Source: Acidithiobacillus_B sp049965315 (lineage in GTDB: Bacteria; Pseudomonadota; Gammaproteobacteria; Acidithiobacillales; Acidithiobacillaceae). From it: a stretch of 64,000 bases of DNA. The position numbers and the translations under genes are program-made. The notes under the pieces were generated by a model. The model was not told the DNA's origin, did not search any database, and saw only the letters and a list, made by a program, of their open reading frames with translations. This document shows, piece by piece, positions 36,371 to 45,149 of the stretch. Every line of letters begins with the position of its first letter. The stretch's first letter is position 1. The stretch covers positions 20,136 to 84,135 of the forward strand of contig NZ_JBMFWL010000004.1 in the NCBI RefSeq assembly GCF_049965315.1, read 5' to 3'.

Positions 36371-36945
36371 ACAGCGACGACGATCTGGATTTTGCGCGCG
36401 GAGCGCCGCTGGACGGGGACTTCCTGCAACGCGTGGAAACGCTCGTCATGGGATCCGTGCAGCCGGCCCATGTCCCGCGCTATGCGGAGGACTGGGAGGA
36501 GACCGAGCGGCTCATCGGCCGTTTGGGGGATCAGGGCGTGGGCGTGCGCCTGGAGTACAGCTACGGCGAAAATGGCCAGCGGTGCCGGGCCTATCTCGAC
36601 TGGCAGGACCCCATCAGCCATGAATGGCAGACCGCCGAAGCGGAAGAGGGCACCGCGCCGCGGGCGGTGACGCGGGCGGCCCTGGTCTGGTATTACCAGC
36701 AGGAGGTCAACGCCGCCACGGCCCAGCCCCCCGATGGCTGGGCCTACTTCGAGGTGGTGGAGCGGGTGGGCATGACCCGTGATCTCTTTGCCCGTTCCCT
36801 CGAAGAACACCCCGTCCTGGCCGAAGAACCGGATTTGCAGACGCGCTATCAGGAGATCCTCGACAGGCTCAACGAACTCTATGAACGGGTCAATCAGGCC
36901 CTGGATCGGCGTCTGGAGATGCCGGCCCGCGGCGCCATGCACTAG
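36367..36945 (+). CDS. Hypothetical protein coupled to thiG
   Basis: A 192-residue soluble protein of unknown function, acidic and mixed helical. The TTG at 36367 overlaps the thiG stop; the next ATG in frame is only at 36450. It contains DWEETERLIGRLGDQGVGVRLE and YQEILDRLNELYERVNQALDRR (coiled, split). No catalytic motif is visible. It is two bases ahead of mpl. The TTG start is the least certain point. Confidence 0.6.
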   Translation: MNSDDDLDFARGAPLDGDFLQRVETLVMGSVQPAHVPRYAEDWEETERLIGRLGDQGVGVRLEYSYGENGQRCRAYLDWQDPISHEWQTAEAEEGTAPRAVTRAALVWYYQQEVNAATAQPPDGWAYFEVVERVGMTRDLFARSLEEHPVLAEEPDLQTRYQEILDRLNELYERVNQALDRRLEMPARGAMH

Positions 36946-36947
36946 CC

Positions 36948-38309
36948 ATGCATATCCATGTCCTCGGCGCCTGCGGCACCTTCATGGGCGGCATCGCCCT
37001 GCTGGCGCGGGCGGCGGGGCACGAGGTCAGCGGCTCCGACACCCATGCCTATCCGCCCATGAGCACCTTGCTGGCGCGGGAGGGGATTGCGGTCCTGGAC
37101 GGTTACGCTCCCGCGCATCTGCAGCCGGCGCCCGCTCTGGTCCTCATCGGCAATGCCCTGTCCCGGGGCAATCCCGCCGTCGAGGCGGTCTTGGATCGCG
37201 GCCTGCCCTACGACTCCGGTCCTGCCTGGCTGGCCCGGGAGATCCTCCAGGGCCGCTGGGTGCTGGCGGTGGCCGGTACCCACGGCAAGACGAGCACGAC
37301 GGCGATGCTCGCCTGGATACTGGACTACGCCGGCCTGGAGCCCGGCTTCCTCATCGGCGGAGAACCCCTGAATTTTGGTGTCTCGGCCCGGCTGGGGGGC
37401 GGTTCCTTCTTTGTCATCGAGGCGGACGAATATGATACCGCCTTCTTCGACAAGCGCTCCAAATTCGTCCACTACCACCCGCGCACCCTCATCCTCAACA
37501 ATCTCGAATACGATCACGCCGATATCTTCCCGGACCTGGATGCCATCATCACCCAGTTTCATCACTTGCTCCGCACGGTTCCCGGTACCGGCCAGATCCT
37601 CGTCCATGCCGCGGCGCCCGCCCTGGAGCAGGTCCTGGACCGGGGCTGCTGGACACCGGTGCTGCGCTTCGCCGCCGACGGCCCCTGGCAGGTCCGGCTG
37701 GAGCGGCCCGATGCCGGCGTCTTCGCCGTTCTGGAAGGAGGGCGGGAGCGTGGGCGGGTCACCTGGAACCAGGCCGGTGCCTTCAATGCGGAGAATGCCC
37801 TGGCCGCCATCCTCGCCGCCCGTCATGCCGGGGTGCCGGTGGCGGTTTCCTGCGCCGCCCTGGGCGGATTTCAGGGGGTACGCAGGCGCCTGGAGCTGCG
37901 CGGGGTGGCCGACGGCGTTTCCGTCTATGACGATTTCGCCCACCACCCCACCGCCATCGCCGCCACCATCGCCGCCCTGCGCGCCAAGATCGGGCCGGCG
38001 CGTCTGGTGGCGGTCCTGGAACCGCGCTCCAATACCATGAAGATGGGGGTGCATCGGCAGCGGCTGGCGGACAGTCTGGCCGGGGCCGACGCGGCCTACG
38101 TCTATGCCCCCACGGATCTGGGCTGGGACGCCGCGGCGGTCCTGGCGGGGCGGGCGCAGGTCTTTGCCGATCCGGATGCCCTGCTGGCCGCCCTCGGGGG
38201 CGATTTGCAAGAGGGAGATCAGGTGCTGATCATGAGCAACGGCGGTTTTGGCGCCATCCATGCCCGTCTTCTCGCCGCCCTGGAAGCGCGCCGTCCGGAG
38301 CAAACGTGA
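36948..38309 (+). CDS. mpl: UDP-N-acetylmuramate:L-alanyl-gamma-D-glutamyl-meso-diaminopimelate ligase
   Basis: Recycles the murein tripeptide, 453 residues, and works with AmpD. Mur ligase signs include GACGTFMGGIALLAR near the start, the ATP P-loop GTHGKTSTTAM, EADEYDTAFFDKRSKF and the C-terminal DDFAHHPTAI and EPRSNTMKMG. It starts MHIHVLG. DAP-type peptidoglycan is implied. The DUF4010 gene overlaps by four bases. Confidence 0.95.
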   Translation: MHIHVLGACGTFMGGIALLARAAGHEVSGSDTHAYPPMSTLLAREGIAVLDGYAPAHLQPAPALVLIGNALSRGNPAVEAVLDRGLPYDSGPAWLAREILQGRWVLAVAGTHGKTSTTAMLAWILDYAGLEPGFLIGGEPLNFGVSARLGGGSFFVIEADEYDTAFFDKRSKFVHYHPRTLILNNLEYDHADIFPDLDAIITQFHHLLRTVPGTGQILVHAAAPALEQVLDRGCWTPVLRFAADGPWQVRLERPDAGVFAVLEGGRERGRVTWNQAGAFNAENALAAILAARHAGVPVAVSCAALGGFQGVRRRLELRGVADGVSVYDDFAHHPTAIAATIAALRAKIGPARLVAVLEPRSNTMKMGVHRQRLADSLAGADAAYVYAPTDLGWDAAAVLAGRAQVFADPDALLAALGGDLQEGDQVLIMSNGGFGAIHARLLAALEARRPEQT

Positions 38310-39580
38310 CGGGCATGCTCCTCTTCACGCCCTTCAAGCTCCTTTTCCTCTTGGGCCTGGCGCTGTTCTACGGTTTGGCCTTTGAAGAATATTACACGCG
38401 GGACGCCCGCGGGACGCCCGGCGGCGTGCGTACCTTTCCCATGCTCGCCCTCTCCGGCGCGGCCCTGTATGCCCTCGATCCGGTCACGGCGCTGCCCTTT
38501 GCCGTGGGGCTCATCGCCCTCGGCTCTTGGCTCTACGCCTATTATCGCGCCCTTTGGCATGCGGTGGGCGAATCGGGGCGCGCCCATGGCCTGATGGTGC
38601 CGGTGGCCAACGTCATGGCCTATCTGCTCGGCCCCCTGGTGTTGGCGGCGCCGCCCTGGGTGGCCGTCACCTATGCGGTGGCGGCGGTCCTGCTCTTCGG
38701 TGCGCGGGACCGCCTCCATCAAGTGGCGGCCCGGTTGCCGGCGGCGGAGGTCCTGACCGTCGGCAAGTTCCTGTTGCTGGCCGGGGTCATCCTGCCGTTG
38801 CTCCCCAATCATCCCGTCACGGACCTGACTCCCATCACCCCCTATGAGGTCTGGCTCGCCCTGGTGGCCGTATCCAGTCTGGCCTACCTGAGTTATCTGG
38901 CGCAGCGCTATCTCCCCATGCGCGGCGGCCTGGCGGTGGCGGGGGCCCTGGGGGGGCTCTATTCTTCCACGGCCACCACCGTCGCCCTGGCCCGGCGCGG
39001 CCGCATCTCGCCCCAGGATGCCCACGCGGCGCGCCTGGGCATCGTCCTCGCCACGGCGGTCACCTATCCGCGCCTGGACATCATCATCGCCCTGTTCAAT
39101 CCTTCCCTGGCCTGGCGGCTCCTGCCCTGGCTCCTGGCCCTGGGCGGCGCCGGAGCCGCCTATGGGGGTTGGCTGTACCTGCGCCTGCGTCGTGACCTGG
39201 GGGTGCATGACGGCAGTGGCGCCAGCAACCCTCTGGAGCTGGGTACGGCCATGCTCTTTGCCACCCTTTTTGTGACCGTTTCGCTCCTGGTACACTGGGT
39301 GGGCAGCGTTTATGGCAGTCAGGGCATCCTCGGCATGGCGGTGGCGGTGGGGGTGACGGATATCAATCCCTTCATCCTGAGCCTGGCCCAGGGCGGGGTC
39401 CATCTCCCCCAGGCCGTGCTCATGGCTGCCGTATTGCTGGCCATCGCCAGCAACAATATCATGAATGGCGTGTATGGCCTTGTCCTGGGGGGGCGGCAGG
39501 TCCTTGGCGCGGCGGCGGGGCTCTTTTTGCTGGCGGGGCTCGGTTTTGCGACGGCGTTTAGCTTGCAGGGGTGGTCATGA
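38306..39580 (+). CDS. MgtC/DUF4010-type integral membrane protein
   Basis: A 424-residue polytopic protein with ten or more helices. The first 100 residues look like the MgtC/SapB domain (LFYGLAFEEYYTRDARGTPGGVRTFPML, in part) and the remainder like DUF4010 (VGKFLLLAGVILPLLP, LGGLYSSTATTVALARR, GVTDINPFILSL). The function of DUF4010 proteins is unknown; a transport or signalling role is guessed from topology. It is coupled to mpl and, by ATGA, to ubiX. Confidence 0.8.
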   Translation: MTGMLLFTPFKLLFLLGLALFYGLAFEEYYTRDARGTPGGVRTFPMLALSGAALYALDPVTALPFAVGLIALGSWLYAYYRALWHAVGESGRAHGLMVPVANVMAYLLGPLVLAAPPWVAVTYAVAAVLLFGARDRLHQVAARLPAAEVLTVGKFLLLAGVILPLLPNHPVTDLTPITPYEVWLALVAVSSLAYLSYLAQRYLPMRGGLAVAGALGGLYSSTATTVALARRGRISPQDAHAARLGIVLATAVTYPRLDIIIALFNPSLAWRLLPWLLALGGAGAAYGGWLYLRLRRDLGVHDGSGASNPLELGTAMLFATLFVTVSLLVHWVGSVYGSQGILGMAVAVGVTDINPFILSLAQGGVHLPQAVLMAAVLLAIASNNIMNGVYGLVLGGRQVLGAAAGLFLLAGLGFATAFSLQGWS

Positions 39581-40191
39581 CCAGGGAAATGCAGGACAGG
39601 ATCTGTGTGGCCATCACCGGCGCTTCGGGGGCCGTCTATGGGCTGCGCCTAGTGGAAGTGCTCCTCACCGCCGGGGTGCAGGTCTATCTGCTCCTCTCCG
39701 ACGCGGCGCGGGTGGTGTGCCGCGAGGAGATGGGCCTGGAGCTGCCGCTCGCCACCGAAGCGGTGGGAGGGTTCCTGGCCGCCCGCTACGGGGCGGAGCG
39801 GGAACTCCTCTCGGTCTATGCCAATGACGACTGGTTCGCGCCGGTGGCCTCGGGCTCCAACGCGGCCCGGGCCATGGTGGTCTGCCCCTGCTCCGGCGGC
39901 GCCCTGGCGGCCATCGCCCACGGCATGTCCGACAACCTCATCGAACGGGCGGCGGACGTGATGCTCAAGGAGCATCGCCTGCTGGTCCTCGTCCCCCGGG
40001 AGAGCCCCGTTTCCGTCATCCATCTGGAAAACATGCTCAGGCTCGCGCAGTTGGGGGTGCGCATCCTGCCCGCCAGCCCGGGTTTTTATCACCACCCCCA
40101 AAGGGTCGAGGATCTGATCGATTTCGTCGTCGCCCGCATCCTCGACCAGCTCGGTCTGCCCAATCAACTGGGGCCGCGCTGGGGGCAATAG
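39577..40191 (+). CDS. ubiX: Flavin prenyltransferase UbiX
   Basis: Prenylates FMN to the cofactor used by UbiD, 204 residues. It begins ICVAITGASGAVYGLRLVEVL and has VVCPCSGGALAAIAHG, PRESPVSVIHLENM and PASPGFYHHPQ, all conserved. The ATG at 39577 follows AGGGG by six bases and overlaps the upstream stop. UbiD is not seen in the window. Confidence 0.95.
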   Translation: MTREMQDRICVAITGASGAVYGLRLVEVLLTAGVQVYLLLSDAARVVCREEMGLELPLATEAVGGFLAARYGAERELLSVYANDDWFAPVASGSNAARAMVVCPCSGGALAAIAHGMSDNLIERAADVMLKEHRLLVLVPRESPVSVIHLENMLRLAQLGVRILPASPGFYHHPQRVEDLIDFVVARILDQLGLPNQLGPRWGQ

Positions 40192-40199
40192 AACGCCTC

Positions 40200-41003
40200 C
40201 TATCCCGGGCTTGGAGCGGCTGCGCAGGGGGGGCACGCCAGGGAGGCCAGCAGGCGCTCGCCCCGCTCCCCGTGGAAAAAGGCCCGGATATAGGGATGGT
40301 CCACCTGCGCCACCTGCAACAAAGGCCCCACCGTCAACACCCTGCCATCGGCCAGAACCGCCACCCGGTCCGCCGTGGCCGCCAGGCTGTCCAGGTCATG
40401 GCTGACCATGACCACGCTGAAGCCGATATCCTGATGCAGGGTGCGGAGCAGGGCGTCGAAATCGGCGGCGGCGATGGGATCCAGGCCGGAGGTGGGCTCG
40501 TCGAGAAAGAGGATCTCCGCCTCCAGGGCCAGGGCCCGCGCCAGGGCCACCCGCTTGACCATCCCTCCCGAGAGTTCCGCCGGCAGCTTCCAGGCGTCCT
40601 CCGGCTTCAGCCCCACCATCTGCAGTTTCAGGGCCACCAGATCGCCAATGTCGGCAGCGGCCAGATGGCCCCATTCCCGCAGGGGAAAGGCGATATTCTC
40701 GAATACCGTGAGGGCGCTGAACAGGGCTCCTTGCTGAAAGAGCACCCCCCAGCGCTGGCGCAGGGCAATGCCGGCGCCCTGATCGAGGGTGTGGAGATCC
40801 AGATCGAAGATGCGGATGCTGCCCTCGGCAATGGGCACGAGGCCCATCATGGCCCGCAGCAGCGTGGTCTTGCCGCTGCCGCTGCCGCCGACGATGGCCA
40901 GCACCTCGCCGGTATGGACGCACAGGTCCAGATGCCGATGCACCCAATGGGAACCGAAGCGCGTCCCCAGGTCCTGGATCAGGATGGCGGTGTCGGCCTT
41001 CAT
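40200..41003 (-). CDS. mlaF: MlaF-type ABC transporter ATPase
   Basis: ATPase of a phospholipid/toluene-tolerance (Mla/Ttg2) transporter, 267 residues. Walker A is GGSGSGKTT, signature LSGGMVKRVALARAL and Walker B ILFLDEPTSGLDP. The ATG at 41003 overlaps mlaE by four bases. The usual MlaD, MlaC and MlaB genes are not next to it in this window. The C-terminal tail has CPPC, unusual but of unknown meaning. Confidence 0.9.
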   Translation of the reverse strand: MKADTAILIQDLGTRFGSHWVHRHLDLCVHTGEVLAIVGGSGSGKTTLLRAMMGLVPIAEGSIRIFDLDLHTLDQGAGIALRQRWGVLFQQGALFSALTVFENIAFPLREWGHLAAADIGDLVALKLQMVGLKPEDAWKLPAELSGGMVKRVALARALALEAEILFLDEPTSGLDPIAAADFDALLRTLHQDIGFSVVMVSHDLDSLAATADRVAVLADGRVLTVGPLLQVAQVDHPYIRAFFHGERGERLLASLACPPCAAAPSPG

Positions 41004-42112
41004 TGGACGCTGATCCCGGTGTTGGCGAAGACCATGGCGAGAACGGCGTCGATGACGATGACCAGGGTGATGGCCAGGACCACCGAATTGGTGGTTTCGC
41101 GGCTCAGGCTCTCGGTATTGGCCTGGATCTTGAGACCGTAAAAGCCCGCCACCCAGGCCACCAGCACGCCGAAGATGGCCCCCTTCGCCAGTCCCAGCCA
41201 GAGATTGAAGCTCGGGACCACCGTCGGCATCTGCTCCAGGAAAAGGGAATAGCTGATCCCCAGCTCGTCCTTGGCCACGAGCATGGCCCCCAGGAGCCCC
41301 ACGAAATCCGTCCACAGGACCAGCAGCGGCATGACCAGGCCCAGGCCGATGATCTTGGGCAGGATGAGGCGGCGGATGGGCGAGACGCCGAAGGTCCGCA
41401 GGGCGTCCAGCTCCTCCGTCAACTGCATCCCGCCGATCTGCGCGGTGAAGGCCGATCCGGAGCGCCCCGCGAGGATGACCGCCGTGATCAGGGGTCCCAG
41501 TTCGCGCAGCAGGCTCAGGCCCGAGATGTTGATGATGTAGATATTGGCGCCGTAGGTGGCCAGGGTCGGCGCCGATTGAAAGGAGATCACCACCCCGATG
41601 AGGAAGCCGATGAGGCTCAGGATGGGGAGGGAACTGGGGCCCGTCTTGACCACCGTCGCCGAGATCTCCCGCCAGGGGAATGTGGCGGGATGGCGCAGGC
41701 CCCGTCCCGTCTCCAGCAGCACGCCGCCCCAGAGCAGGAGCAGCCCCCAGAGGTCCAGGGCCGTTTCGATGATGAAGCCCCCCAGGATGTCGAGGAAGGC
41801 CAGGGGGTGGCGCCGCCGGGCGGGGATGGGGGGGAAGCGGCTCAGCCGCGCAAAGAGGGCCTTTTGCTCCTCCCCCAGTATCAGGCCCGCGGGCAGGGTC
41901 TTTCCCCAGGCTTGCCAGAGCAGGAGAGCGCCCGCGCTGTCCATGGCCGCCACCGCCGACAGGTCCCAGTCCGGCGCGGGGGGCAGGGCCGCCAGCGCCG
42001 CCTGGAGCCTGGCGAAATCCCCGCCGATCTCCGCCAGGGTCCAGCGGCCCGTCAGGCGCAGGCCGGTATCGCTCTGGGCAAAGCGGGGCGTCTTGTCGTC
42101 CGTATCCGGCAT
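41000..42112 (-). CDS. mlaE: MlaE-type permease with N-terminal STAS-like domain
   Basis: A 370-residue permease. The first 100 residues (LTGRWTLAEIGGDFARLQ, DLSAVAAMDSAGALLLW) resemble an MlaB STAS domain, here fused to MlaE. The permease core shows FLIGVVISFQS, ELGPLITAVILAGRSGSAFTAQIG (split) and DELGISYSLFLEQM. This fusion would replace a separate MlaB. It is expressed with mlaF and diverges from the LEA-type lipoprotein gene. Confidence 0.9.
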   Translation of the reverse strand: MPDTDDKTPRFAQSDTGLRLTGRWTLAEIGGDFARLQAALAALPPAPDWDLSAVAAMDSAGALLLWQAWGKTLPAGLILGEEQKALFARLSRFPPIPARRRHPLAFLDILGGFIIETALDLWGLLLLWGGVLLETGRGLRHPATFPWREISATVVKTGPSSLPILSLIGFLIGVVISFQSAPTLATYGANIYIINISGLSLLRELGPLITAVILAGRSGSAFTAQIGGMQLTEELDALRTFGVSPIRRLILPKIIGLGLVMPLLVLWTDFVGLLGAMLVAKDELGISYSLFLEQMPTVVPSFNLWLGLAKGAIFGVLVAWVAGFYGLKIQANTESLSRETTNSVVLAITLVIVIDAVLAMVFANTGISVQ

Positions 42113-42204
42113 GAATCCTCTCGTTCCCCCTTATCCATGATGGGGCGGTTCAACGGCTGTTTTCCGGGTATAATGCCAGTCTTGCCCGCTCCGGAGGAGC
42201 CCCT

Positions 42205-42690
42205 ATGTCCACCTTAGCGCGAATGCCGCAAAAAGCCATCGTCCGCCTCGTCCTGACGGGTGCCCTACTGTTCCTGGCGGGTTGCAGCATGCTCCCCGGC
42301 CAGGCCCCCAAGGTGCAGCTCGTCAACGTGGCGCCGCAGTCCGTAGGCCTGCTGTCCCAGACCCTGCTCCTCACCCTGCAGGTGAGCAACCCCAACGACA
42401 GCGCCCTGCGCGCCAAGGCCGGCGAAGCGCGCCTCTGGGTGCGCGGACGCGAGATCGCCTACGGCCTCCTCGCCCAGCCCATCCTGGTGCCCGCCTATGG
42501 CAGCACCCAGGTACAGATCCCCGTTACCGGCAACTTTCTGCAATTATTGGGCGACCTGGGCAGGGGCGGCCTGCCTTACGAGGTCAAGGGCTATCTGGTG
42601 ACCGATCCCTTCGCTCTGCGGATACCCTTCCAGGCGCAGGGTGTGCTGCATCTGCCGGGGCAGCCGGGCGAAAGCGCAAGCGCGCCCTGA
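42205..42690 (+). CDS. LEA14-like (WHy domain) lipoprotein
   Basis: A 161-residue lipoprotein: a signal peptide with lipobox LAGC (about residue 28) and an LEA type 2/WHy domain (VQLVNVAPQSVGLLSQTLLLTLQVSNPND; given in part). WHy domains protect proteins or membranes under stress and are found in several bacteria. Its 3' 107 bases overlap the convergent endonuclease-like gene. An upstream GGAGGAG lies near the ATG. Confidence 0.8.
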   Translation: MSTLARMPQKAIVRLVLTGALLFLAGCSMLPGQAPKVQLVNVAPQSVGLLSQTLLLTLQVSNPNDSALRAKAGEARLWVRGREIAYGLLAQPILVPAYGSTQVQIPVTGNFLQLLGDLGRGGLPYEVKGYLVTDPFALRIPFQAQGVLHLPGQPGESASAP

Positions 42691-43423
42691 CCGCCAGGTG
42701 GTCCGAAAGGGGTTCGGGGATGGACTCCATGGACACGAACTCCAGATCCGGACTGCAGAGGATGTGATCGAAGGCCAGCCGCGGCGCCCAACTGGGAAAG
42801 GTCGGCGGACTCCAGGGTGGTGCCTGCAGGCCGCTTTCGCTCAAGAGCAGGCGCATCTCCGGCGAGCGCAGCGTGCAGTTGAAATCCCCCATGAGGATGA
42901 CCCCGCGCCGCCCCTGCAGGCGCTTGGCCAGATCCCGCATCTGGCTGAAGCGGGCGTGGCGGCTCAGGCCCAGATGGGTGATGCAGACCGTCAGGGGGTG
43001 GCCGTAGAGCTCATGGCGCGTTTCCAGGATCCCCCGGCCTTTCATGAAGCTGGGCAGGGAATGGCGGTCCACGCTGCGAATGGCCCAGCGCGACAACATG
43101 CTGTTGCTGTGCTGGGCCAGATCGCCGAAATCCCGGGTGCGCTGCTGCTCCCAGTAGGGAAAACCGGCCCTTTCGGCCAGAAAGCCCGCCTGATTGACAT
43201 ACTGGCTGCGAAAGGAGCCCGCGTCCGCCTCGTTGAGGCCGGCAATGTCGGCGCCCCGCAGCAGCGCCGCGATGCGCTCCAGATTTTTCAGGCTCTGGCC
43301 GTGGGGCATGACATAGCGCCAGCCGTGCAGGAGCATGTGCCGGGCCCGGTGGGAGCCGATACCCACCTGAATGTTGAAGGAAACCACCGTGATCTCGGGC
43401 AGGTCAGTCGCCGCTGAGGACAA
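42584..43423 (-). CDS. Endonuclease/exonuclease/phosphatase-family protein
   Basis: A 279-residue member of the EEP fold. It has SFNIQVG near the N-terminus, NEADAG (metal Glu), THLGLSRHAR, MGDFNCTLRS and a final FDHILCSPD plus SDHLAVRARL with catalytic Asp/His. The substrate (DNA, lipid or nucleotide) is not clear. Its end overlaps the LEA-type lipoprotein gene. The start at 43423 overlaps the pseudo-JAMM gene by 20 bases. Confidence 0.85.
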   Translation of the reverse strand: MSSAATDLPEITVVSFNIQVGIGSHRARHMLLHGWRYVMPHGQSLKNLERIAALLRGADIAGLNEADAGSFRSQYVNQAGFLAERAGFPYWEQQRTRDFGDLAQHSNSMLSRWAIRSVDRHSLPSFMKGRGILETRHELYGHPLTVCITHLGLSRHARFSQMRDLAKRLQGRRGVILMGDFNCTLRSPEMRLLLSESGLQAPPWSPPTFPSWAPRLAFDHILCSPDLEFVSMESIPEPLSDHLAVRARLRFRPAAPADAAHPAPGRVSAERRDRSPDSP

Positions 43424-43772
43424 GATTCACCTCCTGCCGGCCGTCGCGCGCAAAGGCCCGCAGGGCCAGCACCCCGCAGGTGTCCATGGACAGCACCAGC
43501 AGCCAGGCCGCATCCTCCAAGCCCGCCCAGTCCGCCGCCGCCGGCGTGCTGCGCGACTCCGGCAGCAGCCGGTAGCCGGCAAAGAGCCGCTCCCCCCGGT
43601 CATGAAGGAGGGCCAGGATCGCCTCCTCCCCCACGGGGCCGCCGCAGGGATAGAGGCTCGTCGGCCGGCCCTCCCGCGCCCCCACCAGCCCGTAGGCCCC
43701 CCCATGCCCTTGGACGTCCGCCAGCAGGGCATTGGCGAGGCTGCGCGGGATGGTCAGCGCCACCCCGCTCAT
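43404..43772 (-). CDS. JAMM/Mov34-like protein lacking the catalytic residues
   Basis: A 122-residue protein that keeps the layout of a small bacterial JAMM (M67) protease but not its zinc site. The usual His-x-His-Pro-x5-Pro-Ser-x2-Asp is R68-L69-L70-P-x5-P-A78-x2-D81, and the N-terminal Glu position is Gly25. Only the Asp remains. Start MSGVALTIP at 43772 overlaps the E1 gene by four bases. It probably binds rather than cleaves, perhaps as an E1 partner. Homology is read by eye. Confidence 0.6.
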   Translation of the reverse strand: MSGVALTIPRSLANALLADVQGHGGAYGLVGAREGRPTSLYPCGGPVGEEAILALLHDRGERLFAGYRLLPESRSTPAAADWAGLEDAAWLLVLSMDTCGVLALRAFARDGRQEVNLVLSGD

Positions 43773-44548
43773 GCGCAGACCGGGCACTGGGGATCGCGGC
43801 GCAACGCCAGGGTGCGCCACTGCCAGGTCTTGGCATCCACCACCAGGAGGCGGCCCGCCAGGGGCGACGCCCCGCCCGCCAGGATCCGGATGGCCTCCAC
43901 CGCCTGCATGCTCCCCAGCACCCCCAGCAAGGGGCCCAGGACCCCGTTGCGCGAGCAGGTATCCTCGTCGCCCCCGGCCACGGCCGGGTAGAGGCAGGCA
44001 TAGCAGGGCGCGTCCCCGGCGCGGAAGTCGAAGACCGCCAGCTGCCCCTCCCAGCGCACCGCCGCGGCGCTGATCAGCGGCCGCCGCGCCCGCTGGCAGG
44101 CGGCGTTGATGGTGTGCCGGGCGGCAAAGTTGTCGGTGCAGTCCAGCACCAGGTCATGCCCCGCCACCTCCTCCCGCAGCCAGTCGGCATCCGCCGCCCG
44201 GGCCTCGGCGCGGATGCGGATGCCCGGGTTCTGCGCCAGCAGATGCGCCCGCGCCGCCTCCACCTTGGGCCGGCCGATGTCCGCCTCGCCATAGAGGATC
44301 TGCCGCTGCAGGTTGGACAGCTCCACCCGGTCGCCGTCGCAGAGGGTGAGCCGGCCCACGCCGGCGGCGGCCAGATACTGGGCCACCGGGCAGCCCAGCC
44401 CCCCCGCGCCCACCATCAGCACCCGCGCCCGCCCCAGCGCCAGTTGCCCGGCGATGTCGATCTCCGGCAACAGGATCTGCCGCCCGTAACGCAGCAGGGC
44501 ATGGTCGTCGAGGGGGTCAGAGCTGGGCAAAGTCGTATTCGATGGCAT
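43769..44548 (-). CDS. ThiF/MoeB-type E1-like adenylyltransferase
   Basis: A 259-residue E1-like enzyme that would adenylate the C-terminus of a ubiquitin-like sulfur carrier. It starts with RYGRQILLPEID, then the ATP motif GAGGLG (47-52), LSNLQRQILYGEADIG, CTDNFAARHTIN and a zinc site CYACLYP...CPVC. The Cys in DTCSRNGVLGPLLG is also conserved. It could serve ThiS (located 8 kb away) or MoaD. The upstream and downstream genes are unknown and pseudo-JAMM. Confidence 0.9.
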   Translation of the reverse strand: MPSNTTLPSSDPLDDHALLRYGRQILLPEIDIAGQLALGRARVLMVGAGGLGCPVAQYLAAAGVGRLTLCDGDRVELSNLQRQILYGEADIGRPKVEAARAHLLAQNPGIRIRAEARAADADWLREEVAGHDLVLDCTDNFAARHTINAACQRARRPLISAAAVRWEGQLAVFDFRAGDAPCYACLYPAVAGGDEDTCSRNGVLGPLLGVLGSMQAVEAIRILAGGASPLAGRLLVVDAKTWQWRTLALRRDPQCPVCA

Positions 44549-44960
44549 TCTCGGCTCGCGGCATGCCGGCAAAGGACCGATAGCCGCCCGCCACGGCTTC
44601 CAGGCGGGCGTGATGGCGTTCGCGGATGCTGTCCAGCATCCACGGGATCTCGCTGGGATGTCCCACCGTTTCGCCATGGAGCAGATGCCGCACGTAGATG
44701 GCGTCCTCGTCCACCCGCAGGAGACAGGGCAGGGGCAGATCCAGGGGCAGGACGAAGCGGTGCATGACCCATTCGATGGGGGAGGGCGGCGTACCGGGCG
44801 GGATGCGCAGATCCACGCGAAAATGCCCGCCGCCCCCCGGTTCCTTCAGCAACTCCGCCATCCAGCCGGGCGCAAAGCCCGCATGGACGATGATGGTACG
44901 GCGCGCGAAGCGCTCCAGGAAGCGCCGCTGCAGGAGAAGGGGAGAGATGCCGGCTCGCAT
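44517..44960 (-). CDS. Hypothetical protein heading the E1/JAMM-like operon
   Basis: A 147-residue soluble protein of unknown family, overlapping the E1 gene by 32 bases, hence translated together. It has one Cys in PLPCLLRVDE and several His. No ribosome site precedes its ATG; instead a TTGACC/TACAAT promoter ends six bases before it, so the message may be leaderless. A beta-rich middle (HFRVDLRIPPG) and helical C-terminus are predicted. An E2-like role is conceivable but no E2 motif is seen. Confidence 0.6.
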   Translation of the reverse strand: MRAGISPLLLQRRFLERFARRTIIVHAGFAPGWMAELLKEPGGGGHFRVDLRIPPGTPPSPIEWVMHRFVLPLDLPLPCLLRVDEDAIYVRHLLHGETVGHPSEIPWMLDSIRERHHARLEAVAGGYRSFAGMPRAENAIEYDFAQL

Positions 44961-44966
44961 GGGATC

Positions 44967-44994
44967 ATTGTACGAGCATTGCCGGCCCGGTCAA
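44967..44994 (-). promoter_or_regulatory. Sigma-70 promoter giving a probably leaderless mRNA
   Basis: On the minus strand TTGACC (44994-44989) and TACAAT (44972-44967) are 16 bases apart. The start codon at 44960 lies just where transcription should begin, and no ribosome site is present. Confidence 0.55.
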
Positions 44995-45056
44995 CCGCAG
45001 GCCCCGTCCCCCGTCTTTTGACGCCCGCCGGGAAGCACGCTAGAATCAGCGCACCC

Positions 45057-45149
45057 GGAGAGATGGCCGAGCGGCTGAAGGCGCTCCCCTGCTAAGGGAG
45101 TATGGGGCTAAACACTCCATCGAGGGTTCGAATCCCTCTCTCTCCGCCA
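45057..45149 (+). tRNA. tRNA-Ser, anticodon GCT
   Basis: A 93-base class II tRNA with acceptor GGAGAGA/TCTCTCC, anticodon GCT (45091-45093) in loop CTGCTAA, a long variable arm (TATGGGGCTAAACACTCCATC split), a T arm GAGGGTTCGAATCCCTC and encoded CCA. An accessory region begins directly after it. Confidence 0.95.

Noticed and set aside
45120..45149. tRNA-Ser 3' end as an active att site
   Set aside because: No second copy of the T arm and acceptor end was seen elsewhere in the window, and no integrase other than XerD is present.
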